A DNA stretch of 64,000 nt. Source: Procambarus clarkii. Taxonomy: Eukaryota > Arthropoda > Malacostraca > Decapoda > Cambaridae. The DNA is taken from positions 39,738,730 to 39,802,729 of the forward strand of contig NC_091160.1 of assembly GCF_040958095.1 (NCBI RefSeq), given 5' to 3'. The notes under the pieces were generated by a model that was not told the origin of the DNA, ran no database searches, and worked only from the letters and a program-made list of their open reading frames with translations. Positions within the stretch are counted from its first letter, which is position 1, and the number at the start of each line of letters is the position of its first letter. Both the position numbers and the translations under genes were made by a program. Below, piece by piece: positions 43,769 through 53,297 of the stretch.

Positions 43769-45355
43769 AGTGTAGAAAACAGTGAGAATTAACTAATGTC
43801 ACACCGAGGCCAAAAAATAAGAGTACTGTACTTTACTACAGGACATCACTAGAGACTATTACATCAGTTGGTATTTGTAAATACTGTACTGTTCTTAAAT
43901 TTTGCGTATTATATATTACTAGTATATTTATTTATTTATTTAAATTGAATGGATTAAGAAGTTACTGAAATGACTGATGCATGAAAATAACTTCATGTCT
44001 GAGAAACATTTCTCTTTTAATTAGTAAAAATAAAAAGAATGAAGCCTGGATAAGAAATCGCGGGTTTGGTTATTTTGGTACATATTAAGCTAAATTGGTG
44101 AACAGTAACTTAGGACATCTGTGCGAGGCCTTCAGGTGTGCCAAGACATAAATTTATGCGCCTTACGCGAATATAAGAGATATTTTGAGACCAGCAATGC
44201 CAGTCCTTAGCTTCAACCATAGCCGCTCTTTTTTGCTCGTGTCAGCTTCATGTGCAATGTTATAGAATGTAGTAGTTCATGTTTCTCTCGGAAGTGAGAA
44301 CTATCAGTTTCACTCTCTGGGAGGTAGAGTATTAGATTCTGACTTCTCTTTTGCAAATGATGTCATTGACTGAGCAAAATATAATCTGTGATATATCTAT
44401 TATGGCTATGATTCTTGAGACTGTACAACGGATTCGAACCTGCCCCCTGAACTCCTTGAGCAAATACACTATCAATTGGACCATGATAAGCTTCATTCTG
44501 TATTGTGACCAATCAATGTTTGCAGTTTGTTTTCAACATAACTGTGGCAGGAGTGGTCAACAGATTGGCCCAACGTGTATTTAAAAGTACTTGCTCAGGT
44601 GAATGCAAACAGCATACATACAGTACTGTAATTTTTCATAACATTTGCACGTGTATAACTGATTTTGCATTAGTTATGTATGAACAAATAGATGAATTGC
44701 ATTGTCTATCTACTCTCTTATGGGGAGAAGATAGTTTTCATGGAAAAACTCTATAATACAAAGACTTGGTTTAAAAGAAAATTGTACTGTTCTGGGATGA
44801 ACTCTCTCAATGGGGCCTCAAGGTTAACTCTGGTGCCACCAAGCCTTAGCCCAACATACCAGACCTCTGAGACCCAACAATCACCATTAGGAATCAAAAC
44901 CAGAATCTGGTTCACTCTACAAGGTGAGGGGAACAGGGCATCAGAGATTAAGCACAACACTAGGAATAACTCGCCAAAAAGCATTGGCACAATCAAACAA
45001 GCGCATGTTTGAAGGAAGTTATTAACCTGACAACCACCAGATGACAGTTCAGGTTACCTAAGGTCTCTATTTTAGTCCTGAATTACTTTATGTTCAAGGC
45101 TGCCGTATACTTTCTTTTTTTTTGCATTTAGCCTCGGGTTTCTGTGCTTCCCTTGTTGATGATTTGTCTCATCTATTAAAGATTGGGGAAACATCAAAGA
45201 GAAATGGGTTTCCTTGGTAGGAAACCCAAATAATTGCCCTTTGCAACTCCTGGATAGTTGCAAAGGGTAATTAAGGGGTCCTTAGTTGCCATTTGCCTTC
45301 TTTAGTGTTCCTGACCCTGGGGTTTTCTGGAAGGGCTGGCCTAGGGTGACCTAGG
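43769..45355. other. Non-coding DNA
   Basis: 1.6 kb with no supported gene. 44800-45000 is GC-richer and may belong to the dispersed relic family; no motif proves it. Confidence 0.4.
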
Positions 45356-45515
45356 CCAGCCATGACATGCTCCCTCATGTCATAGAGCGAGCCATTCTGG
45401 CTCTGGTTCCTGGTAGGTAACTGATTGGTCTTAGAGGCCTGGTGTGTTGACTAAGGAATAGTGGTATCAAGCCTGAGGAGCAATGAGAGCCCCACCAGAA
45501 AGAGCCAAATTTTGT
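45356..45515 (-). repeat. Foldback repeat terminus, reverse orientation
   Basis: 'gagagccccaccagaaagag' resembles the right-hand terminus at 22742. No forward partner identified. Confidence 0.3.
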
Positions 45516-45904
45516 TTATACAGTAAAATTATACAATTGATATTCTGAAAAAGCACTAAATACAATAATATACTGCATTTGTATAATCTGTAAACTATTG
45601 TACTATATACTGTAGCTTTTCAGATATCACATATACAGTATCTGAATCTACAGCAGTATTATATAAAGTTAAGCATAAGTGCATTATGGTGTAAATACCA
45701 GATGGTGTGCTGTGTGGTTGTTGCTAAGGTTGGTGTGTGCTTCTGGTCAGATAAGATAAAGCTGTATGAGTGTTATAGATTGTTTATATGCATTTATATG
45801 GTTATCTTATAGTGTATTAAATTCTATTTGTAATGAAGACATGTTGAATAAAATTTTACATGTTTTTACTGTTTAATGATTCCTGAAATGTAAGGCATTT
45901 CTCA
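45516..45904. other. AT-rich non-coding DNA
   Basis: Nothing recognised. Confidence 0.4.
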
Positions 45905-46028
45905 ATAATAATAATAATAATATTTATTTAGGCAAGAGTACAAAGACACCACAAGAACAGTAGAGGATTCATAAGTAACACAAGTACATTGCCTAAAGCC
46001 ACTAATATTCAAAGCGTTTTGAGCATTA
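45905..46028 (-). mobile_element. Solo LINE/SINE 3' tail
   Basis: Starts with (AAT)n and 'atttatttaggcaagagta' and ends 'taaagccactaatattcaaa' + 'gcgttttgagca'. Read on the minus strand this is the tail type 'cgaaacgctttg..tagtggcttta' shared with 47575-47705 and related to LINE-J. Confidence 0.6.
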
Positions 46029-46419
46029 CAAAAACCACATACAGTATAAACTTATGGATTAATTCGTAAAACCAAATGAGACAATATAACAATTAGGAGT
46101 TGATGGAGAGAATTAAGAAAGGATTGACAGTTATTACTTGATACTGTATTTGGAAACTGAAAACTGCAACAGTACATAGTAAGCAATTATAAATTAAAGA
46201 TATTAAACAGATATAGACAAAAAATTATTAAATTTTGATACAGCAATTACTGTATTAACAGTAGTACAGGTTTAGTTATTAATTTCAGAAATAAAGTTTT
46301 GATTTCACAATACAGTACTGTACTGATAAACAGACAAAAACTGGTCCAAAGTGGAGACATCTTCAAATCCATATTTATCAATACTGTGCAAATACGAAAT
46401 TGTGTATTATCAAATGAAG
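46029..46419. other. AT-rich non-coding DNA
   Basis: Nothing recognised. Confidence 0.4.
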
Positions 46420-46690
46420 GATCCCAGTAGCACAGTCAGATTTATTTTCATCTCGCAATCGAGAATTCTGGGTTCAAATCCAGGTTGGGACAGAAATGGT
46501 TAGGTGCATTTCCGATTCCTTAATGTTCCTGTTCACTTGGCACTAAATAGGTATCCAGGAGTTAGTCAGCTTGTTGTAGGGTTACATCCTGAGGAGGATC
46601 AGTATTTTGACCTGGGGTGGAGGGGATGGGGGGGGGGAACTTGAAATAAGCCTCACAAGTATATATACCCTGCTGCCTGTCCCCCAATAC
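46420..46690 (+). mobile_element. tRNA-derived SINE, family S1
   Basis: 'gtagcacagtcagattta' (A-box position), 'ctgggttcaaatccaggttg' (B box), 'gacagaaatggttaggtgca', 'cactaaataggtatccagga', G-run, tail 'gaaataagcctcacaagtat'. Same layout as 57303-57500 and the antisense 17286-17520. Confidence 0.85.
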
Positions 46691-47340
46691 AATAAATTTT
46701 TATTATTACTATTACATAAATCACCATTTTCTATTAAAGCTTTCTGTATAGTTAGAATGTTTAGTTGATTTATTATGCACCCCATACCCATCCTGTGGTA
46801 GCAGGGGAAAGGTTCCGGAAGCACATAGTTGGCTCAGGAACTGAACCCCAAAATGTATTTGACTAAGCAAGTTACATTGCTTATCAAGGGTGGGAATCAT
46901 TCACCATCTCACAGTACACAAGTAAAATCAACATGATTTTATTCAAAATAAATCCTGCATTACTAACTTGCTCACATTTCTGGAGATGGGAAAAAGTCTT
47001 CAGACAAAGGACTACAGTAGATGTAGTATGTATACATGAAATTCTCTGAAGCATTGGTTAAAACAAAGAAAGCAAAGGTGAAAATGATACTGAAGACTTA
47101 CAAAGAAATCCACATGAACTCCACAAATCTTGATGAAACATTTAAAATGTTTCACTATCCTTGACACCCTTACACTATCTACTATCTACTAACACTATCT
47201 ACGAGTGTTAGTGGCTTTGTTAGAATCTACCACCCAATCACCAACGTATGTGCTTTCCACAACCCAATGTACCTTCTTATAAATAAATAAATAATCACCT
47301 TTTGCAGATACATCATGGCTTAGATGTATTCTTCCTCTTC
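46691..47340. other. Non-coding DNA
   Basis: Small local duplication 'ctatctactatctactaaca' near 47175. Otherwise nothing recognised. Confidence 0.4.
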
Positions 47341-47380
47341 TCTTCTAAATACTTGTTCCTTTTCTTACACGGCGATCCAG

Positions 47381-47461
47381 CTGTACAACCTGGTGCTGGT
47401 GCGTGTGGACCACACCTGGGGAGGCACCGTGGCATCCTCCAGGGCCACGGTGTTCCCCTAG
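47381..47461 (+). CDS. Possible host terminal exon
   Basis: A pyrimidine tract and AG ('cttgttccttttcttacac' then 'ggcgatccag') precede 26 codons beginning LYNLVLVRVDHTWGGTVASS and ending at TAG 47459. Codon third positions are strongly G/C (CTG TAC AAC CTG GTG CTG GTG), unlike the flanks, which suggests coding sequence. Two other frames are also open over 47380-47560, one ending in a run of Asn codons at about 47550, so the frame choice is not secure. The peptide is not recognised. A LINE tail begins at 47575. Confidence 0.35.
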   Translation: MYNLVLVRVDHTWGGTVASSRATVFP

Positions 47462-47574
47462 ACGAGACCAACCCTCGCCCTCCACGGGTACGCCGGGCAT
47501 CCCATCCCACGATCCTCGTCGCCCCTACATCATCAACAACAACAATAACTCTTAAGTTCGGAGGTTATAAAATA

Positions 47575-47705
47575 AATAAATAAATGTTTATTTAGGTAAG
47601 GTACATACATACAAGAAATTTTTACAAAGATTGGTTGACTTATAGGTAGAGCTAGTACATACAATGCCTAAAGCCACTATTACGCAAAGCGTTTCGGGCA
47701 TCGGG
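47575..47705 (-). mobile_element. Solo LINE/SINE 3' tail
   Basis: Minus strand: 'tgcccgaaacgctttgcgta' + 'atagtggctttaggcattgt' + 'atgtactagctctacctata', ending 'ccttacctaaataaacattt' and (TTTA)n. Tail of a retroposon whose body is absent. Confidence 0.7.
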
Positions 47706-48305
47706 TTATACGATGAAGAAAAAAGAAACTGCTGTGCCTTTTGAGTTGCGTGGTGACCACCGGCCAGGTCGGACGTTCCTGAGGTCTCTCCGCTCCTGGC
47801 TCGTGTTTACGTTGGGTGATTGCTGGTTTGCCCTGCTGGTGGTGGTTTGCCACTGACAGGGTGACGTTTGACTTAGCCATGGGGACTTCTCGCCCTCCAG
47901 TGAAGAGGACTTTGTCCCCTGGTCTGGCATTTACGGTGCCGGTGGACCATTCGTTGGTTGGTGTCGCCCTGGTGGACGTGCTTCATGTGCAGCTGTCGGA
48001 CCTGGTGGGCATCCAGCTGCTTCAGGGCAACCGTGCTGTGGTCAAGTCCCGCCTCCAGGCTGCCTTTCAGGCGTTCCTCGAGCGGTGTGAGGGGCGTGTT
48101 TACCATCTCCCTGATACTGCTGGTTCTGTTAAGGTAGTGAATCTTAAGTGTCACCTTGACGTCTGTGGCGGTGCATGGTGCCCCCTTCGAATTTCAGGAC
48201 GACTTCTTGACCTCCTGTTTTGAACGATTTGGGACGGTGTTAAGTGTTTGGTGGAACAAGGTCGTTGCCGGGCTCTGTGTTGGTACGCTTGACGGCTCCC
48301 GCACC

Positions 48306-49600
48306 CTGACCCACATACACTAAATAATGTTGTGAATAATGAATTAAAAAAAGTCCACTTATGGATGTCAACGAACAAACTAACATTAAACATCGAAAAG
48401 ACTTACTACATCTTATTTGGAAGCAAATCATCAAATGCAATTCAGCTACAGATAGACAACATTAACATCAGTAATAAAAATGATGGCAAGTTTCTTGGCC
48501 TATTCCTAGACAAGAGACTCAACTTCAGCACCTACATTCAACACATAACTAAGAAAGCCTCTAAGACAGTTGGTATACTCTCCAAAATCAGATATTATGT
48601 TCCTAACTCTGCTCTCCTCTCACTATATTATGCACTAATCTACCCCTATCTTAATTATGGTATCTGTGCATGGGGGTCTACCACTGCAAACCACCTTAAG
48701 CCCATCATCACACAGCAAAAATCTGCTATCAGAATAATAACTAACTCTGCTTTCAGACAACACTCAGCTCCCTTGTTTAAATCCTTAAACTTGCTAAATA
48801 TTAACTCCCTCCACACATTCTCTTGTGTCAACTACATTTACAAAACCCTGTTCTTAAATGCATACCATGCTATGAAACTCTCCCTGGACAGATGTAATAG
48901 GACCCATTATCACCACACCAGAAATAAATATCTCTTTGATATCCCCAGGGTCAAACTTAATCTGTGTAAACACACTATGCAAATTAAGGGACCTAGTCTA
49001 TGGAACTCACTCCCTAGTGAATTGAAAAACTGTAAAACTTTTGCCTTATTTAAAAGCAAAACCAAAAAGTACCTAACTTCATCTTCTTAGTTTCCTACAC
49101 TGAGCTTTAAATTTGCTCTGTACCTAGTGTTACCCAATCTCCTAATTTTTATGTAATATCAAACAACCTTATCATTGTGTTCATTGCTGTCTTCTTTTAT
49201 GTGCTAGCCATATGCTGTATTGTGACTACCAATTTTTGTCAACTACCATATTCAAGCTGTCATTGCAATCAATCTTATATTGTTTCTGCTGTATTGTGCC
49301 TACCTATTTTTTGTCAACTACCATTCAAGTTGTCATTGCAATCAATCTTAGCTACCTATGTGCTTTAATATACTGTACCTACAATTTTCTCTCATCTTTT
49401 TTTTCATTTCATGTAATGTTATCATTTTTTTGTCTATAAATTTTGCAAGTATTTACCTCCTTAAAATTTTCTTAGATTAAGGACCTGCCCGAAACGCTGC
49501 GCGTGCTAGTGGCTTTACAAGACTGTAATTACCATATTTGTATCCTCACATTCCTTATGTACATTCTTGTATATGCATAAATAAATAAATAAATAAATAG
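48306..49600 (+). mobile_element. LINE-J, 5'-truncated, with (AAATA)n tail
   Basis: One open RT-end frame followed by about 500 bp of 3' UTR with a 70-bp duplication (49215-49285 and 49290-49355, phrase 'caactaccat..caagctgtca'), then 'GACCTGCCCGAAACGCTGCG' + 'cgtgctagtggctttacaag' and a terminal (AAATA)n at 49579-49599. The (AAATA)n end and 5' truncation are normal for target-primed insertion. Confidence 0.85.
48332..49090 (+). CDS. Reverse transcriptase C-terminal third of LINE-J
   Basis: 252 open codons. Begins just after where the catalytic DD motif would lie: NNELKKVHLWMSTNKLTLNI-EKT, then FLGLFLDKRLNFSTYIQHIT, IYPYLNYGICAWGSTTANHL, QKSAIRIITNSAF, and ends MQIKGPSLWNSLPSELKNCK-TFALFKSKTKKYL. 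This is the thumb and C-terminus of a jockey/CR1-superfamily RT that is clearly different from families A, B and C. Undamaged frame, but without the catalytic palm it cannot be active. Confidence 0.85.
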   Translation: MNNELKKVHLWMSTNKLTLNIEKTYYILFGSKSSNAIQLQIDNINISNKNDGKFLGLFLDKRLNFSTYIQHITKKASKTVGILSKIRYYVPNSALLSLYYALIYPYLNYGICAWGSTTANHLKPIITQQKSAIRIITNSAFRQHSAPLFKSLNLLNINSLHTFSCVNYIYKTLFLNAYHAMKLSLDRCNRTHYHHTRNKYLFDIPRVKLNLCKHTMQIKGPSLWNSLPSELKNCKTFALFKSKTKKYLTSSS

Positions 49601-49703
49601 GTTAGGTAAGGTCGGTGTTTTCTATGAATCTTTTTAAGGGTATCTATTATGTTAAGTATGTCACCTATGGACATATTTAATAAGTCAATATTGACTTATT
49701 AAA
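49601..49703. other. Linker with a 28-bp perfect palindrome
   Basis: 49676-49703 (TTTAATAAGTCAAT and its exact complement) is a perfect 28-bp palindrome directly before LINE-L. Origin unknown; it may be the terminal part of another repeat. Confidence 0.6.
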
Positions 49704-50190
49704 TTTGCGAGAACGGGTTGCGGTGTGGTCACGAGGGTCATCTGGCTCTGTACTCCCTTGAGCGCAGGCGGGAGAGATACATTATAATTTACACGTGGAA
49801 AATATTAGAGGGGCTGGTCCCAAACCTGCACACAGAAATAACATCACATGAGACCAGAAGACATGGCAGGATGTGCAGAATACCCCCGTTAAAAAGCGGA
49901 GGTGCAACAGGTACTATGAGAGAGAACTCTATTAACATCAGAGGCCCGAGACTGTTCAACACGATTCCGCTACACATAAGGGACATAACTGGCCGACCCC
50001 TCACAGTGTTCAAGAGAGAACTGGATAAGCACCTCCAAAGGATACCTGATCAACCAGGCTGTGAATCATACGTCAGGCTGCGAGCAGCCGCGTCCAACAG
50101 CCTGGTTGATCAGTCCAGCAACCAGGAGGCCTAGTCGACGACCGGGCCGCGGGGACGCTAAGCCCCGGAAGCACCTCAAGGTAAGGTAAG
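49704..50190 (+). mobile_element. LINE-L, 3' fragment with GGTAA tail
   Basis: 5'-truncated LINE end. The frame runs 49718-50134 and the tail continues 'gaccgggccgcggggacgct' + 'aagccccggaagcacctcaa' and three GGTAA units. The tail matches the 3' end of SINE family S2. Confidence 0.85.
49718..50134 (+). CDS. C-terminal domain of LINE-L ORF2
   Basis: 138 open codons: GHLALYSLERRRERYIIIYT, WKILEGLVPN, then NIRGPRLFNTIPLHIRDITG, VFKRELDKHLQRIPDQPGCE. The R-R-R-E-R-Y-x3-Y-x-W-K-I-L and G-P-R-L-F-N-x-I-P blocks are equivalent to the R-R-x-R-G-D-M-x-x-x-x-K-I and V-x-x-W-N-x-L blocks of CR1-type ends. No RT catalytic part present. Confidence 0.75.
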   Translation: MRCGHEGHLALYSLERRRERYIIIYTWKILEGLVPNLHTEITSHETRRHGRMCRIPPLKSGGATGTMRENSINIRGPRLFNTIPLHIRDITGRPLTVFKRELDKHLQRIPDQPGCESYVRLRAAASNSLVDQSSNQEA

Positions 50191-51349
50191 GTAGGCTGCA
50201 GCGTGCAACTGGTAGGGTGCATGTTTTTCGTGTGGAGGATTTTCCGCCCCTGTTGCATTCGGCCGGTTCTGAGGACAGAGTGGGTGCTGTGCCTGAGGCG
50301 CCTGATTGCCTGTCTGCTGCTACCCCTGTTGAGACGAGTTCTACGGCCTGTGCGACACGTCTGGTGACTGCTGTGGCCTCTGGGGTTGTTGAGCCGATGT
50401 GTGTGTGTTGGGCCGTCGCCTGAGCTGCATCTAGTACAGGATGTCCCGGTGGAGGTTCATGTCCCGCCCCCGCCTGTGGATGTGATACCGACTCCCGGGG
50501 ACGCGAGTTCTGCTGTATTGGAGGGAGGGCTTCGACAGGGAGAGGTACCTGCCGTGTCTGTACGTGTGTGTTGGCGACTGTAGTTCTGCTCTTTCCGTCC
50601 CTTTGCAGAGGCGTGCGCGTCGGTGCTCTGAGGCTGTTTCCCTGGATGATGTGGACAGTGTGGGTGATGTGGCCTCTGTGGACTCTTCGGACGGTGCTGG
50701 TGTGACCTGTGTGGATGTAAAGATGGTGGCTGTGCCTGCAGGGAGTGGTGTGGTGCGGCCTGTCTCGAAACGTTCTCGGCGGGCTCGGAGTGTGTCTCCC
50801 CTTCGTGGTGTGCCTTGGGAGGAGGTGAGGAGTATGATACTCTGGCGCCCCTGCCGTGGATGTTGGTGCTGTGCGGGGCTTCGAAGTTGCTACCTGTGCC
50901 CCCCTCCTGCGTCTTCTGCTGTTGGATCCCCGCAGTGGGGGGGGGGGGTTGCCCCTGATGATCGGGACCTCGTCGTGGTGTTGCGGAAAGATGTGCGCCG
51001 GGGGGCCTGAACGGCTCCTGTGCCCTGTGGTGGGGCCGATGCCGCGCCTGCATCCCCTGCGGTTCCCCCTCCTTCATTGCCCCGGTCTGGGTGAAGCCTA
51101 GTCCCGACTGGGGTCGTGCCCTGTGGGGTTCCGGTGTTGGGCCCTTATCGGGATGCCCGGGTGCTTCCGATCACGTGGAGCTCGTCCACTGTCTGGGTGT
51201 CGCGGGTGAAGGAGTTTGTTTATAGGGTGCCAGATAAGATGTCTCAGCCGAGGGCACCGCCTGGTGGCCGGCTGCCAGATGACTTGTGGGTGATTTGGGA
51301 AGCGTACTGCTTGCGCTTTCCGATATACAAGTTCCCGGAAAAATATTAG

Positions 51350-51770
51350 TTAACGTCTTGCGCGCACCGCTACGCCGTGCGTGGTTCAGCTGCCGCCGTG
51401 CACTCGACACCCCGCCCTACGGTGCGGGGAGTCGACTCCCTCTAACGTCCACATCTGTTTCCGTCGCCACTTCCACATCTGTTTCCGTCGCCACTCCTCT
51501 CTCTACGGCCCGCCACATCCAACACTTTTGACTTTCTTCTCCTCCTTAACGTCTACGCGTTTCCCTACATTTGTCCTGGTGCAGTCATCGGGAGGGTAAA
51601 CCCTTCATGCAAACTGCACCTATTCTCAAGAAGAAGCTGTCCCTTTCGGTAGATAAATGTCGTGCACGGCAGGTGCTGGGTGACACAGACGCCCCCCACC
51701 CCCCCCCCCCCCCCACAGAGGCGAGAGCCATGCAGTTCCATTCCCATACAAGAGAACCAGATTGATTAAG
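51350..51770. other. GC-rich flank of the ORF1-like relic
   Basis: Contains a direct 24-bp duplication ('catctgtttccgtcgccact' at about 51452 and 51476) and a C17-like run at 51696-51713. No gene. Confidence 0.5.
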
Positions 51771-51982
51771 ATTAAGCCACCCAAAAAGGTGGCACGGGCA
51801 TGAATAGCCCATAAAAGAGAACCAACTGGAAGACTGTCTATATATCGACCCCCATTGACCCTAACAGCCGAAAGAATTATTTAAAAAAATATTATTAATT
51901 TTATAGAGTTAGGAGAAAATAGAGCTAAAAAACAAACTTAAATATTCCTATTCTAGATATTTCTATTCTCAGGTACATATAT
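51771..51982. other. Short decapod-type repeat phrase
   Basis: 51774-51818 has two small hairpins, 'agccacccaaaaaggtggc' and 'acgggcatgaatagcccat'. The second resembles 34708-34727 ('cacgggctatgtgagcccg'), so this is probably a piece of a dispersed repeat. Confidence 0.45.
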
Positions 51983-52175
51983 TTACCTGAGGTCATTAAC
52001 ATTATAGTGGGCTCGACGAGGACAAGAAGCCATCGACTTGTCAAAGGTCTTCCCATTTGACCTAATGATTTTTTCAAGCTGGATTTTAAAATTAAACAGT
52101 TTTGGCATTTACAGCTTCGGCGGGTACGCAGTTCCATGGGTTTATAACCTGTGAGTGAAAAAAACATCTTCTATT
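51983..52175 (-). mobile_element. CR1-like LINE family C, 3' fragment
   Basis: Minus strand matches the last 190 bp of the copy at 15808-16510: 'tttggcatttacagcttcgg' and 'ctcgacgaggacaagaagcc' (plus-strand view) versus 'tttggcatttacggcttcgg' and 'ctcgatgaggacaggaagct'. Confidence 0.8.
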
Positions 52176-52177
52176 TT

Positions 52178-52915
52178 CAGTTTGCTAGGCCATATCCGAT
52201 ATTTTGGGCATGCTAGGCTATATCTGATATGCTGGACAGCCTAGGCCATATCATATTCTGGAGAGTCTAGGCCATATCCCATATTTTGGACAGCCTAGGA
52301 TATACCTAATATTTTGGACAGCCTAGGTCATATCTGATATTTTAGACAACTTAAGCCATATCTGATATTCTGGAGAGCCTAGGCTATATCGGATATTATG
52401 GACAGTCTAGACCATATCCGATATTTTGGAGTCTAGGGCATATCTGATATTATGGACAGCCTAGGCCATATCCGATATTTTGGAGAGCCTAGGGCATATC
52501 TGATATTTTGGACGGCCTAAGCCATATCTGATATTCTGGAGAGTCTAGGCCATATCTGATATTCTGGAGTCTAGGCCATATCTGATATTCTGGAGAGCCT
52601 AGGCCATATCGGATATTATGAACAGCCTAGGCCTTATCAGATATTATAGACAGCCTAGGCCATTTCCGATATTTTGGAGAGCCTAGGGCATATCTGATAT
52701 TATGGACAGCCTAGGCCATATCTGATATTTTGGACAGCCTAAGCCATATCTGATATCCTGGAGAGTCTAGGCCATATCCGATTTTTGGAGAGCCTAGGCC
52801 ATATCTGATATTTTGGACAGCCTAAGCCATATCTCATATTCTGGACAGCCTAGGCCATATCCGATATTTTGGACAGCCTAGGCCTTACCTGATATTCTGG
52901 ACAGGCAATAGAGGT
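52178..52915. repeat. 28-bp minisatellite, about 26 units
   Basis: Unit 'ggccatatctgatattttgg' + 'acagccta'. Considerable divergence (gaga/gaca, gtcta/gccta, ccg/ctg), more than in the other arrays, so probably the oldest. Confidence 0.93.
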
Positions 52916-53297
52916 GCTTGACTATAACTTAAGTTGTGGGTAGGCTACCCCTAGACAATAGCCAATATTTTAGATAGTGTGTTCTTGAATTTAAGTCAAA
53001 TAGATCTTGTTGCAGTTTATTTGTATAAAGTGATTATAGATTATATATCAGAAAACCTAGTACAGATAAAATTTCAAATATAATTTCAACTGGAAGTGAA
53101 ATTCAAAAATTATATTAATGTTATTTCCTAAATATACAGCAAATAGTATAATTTTTGTATCTCTTCGTGTACATGGTGTTTTCAAACTAAAACACAATTT
53201 GTAGGGTGCGATTAAAAATCAAACTAAAAATATCTTAAAATAATTTAACTTTGCTAATATTGTTATTACAAATTACAAGACATTATACATATATGGC
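52916..53297 (-). other. 3' flank of the zipper-protein gene
   Basis: AT-rich, no other gene. Contains the poly(A) signal listed below. Confidence 0.5.
53016..53021 (-). promoter_or_regulatory. Poly(A) signal AATAAA
   Basis: AATAAA on the minus strand 277 bp after the stop codon of the gene at 53298-54734. Position is reasonable; use is inferred. Confidence 0.4.

Larger units (their letters stand above)
47816..51349 (+). mobile_element. Retroelement ORF1/gag-like relic, split by two LINE insertions
   Basis: GC-rich coding-like sequence at 47816-48305 and again from about 50190 to 51349, unlike the AT-rich surroundings. The left part has MGTSRPPVKRTLSPGLAFTV and an RNA-binding-like block; the right part has RVEDFPPLLHSAG, a long acidic Ser/Val/Pro-rich middle and DLWVIWEAYCLRFPIYKFPE at the end. 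The overall layout suggests the first protein of a retroelement, family unknown. It is broken in several places. The 1.9 kb in the middle is foreign: LINE-J and LINE-L (below). Confidence 0.5.

Noticed and set aside
50457-51077. 206-codon minus-strand frame, Pro/His/Gln-rich
   Set aside because: Shadow of the GC-rich ORF1-like relic on the plus strand.
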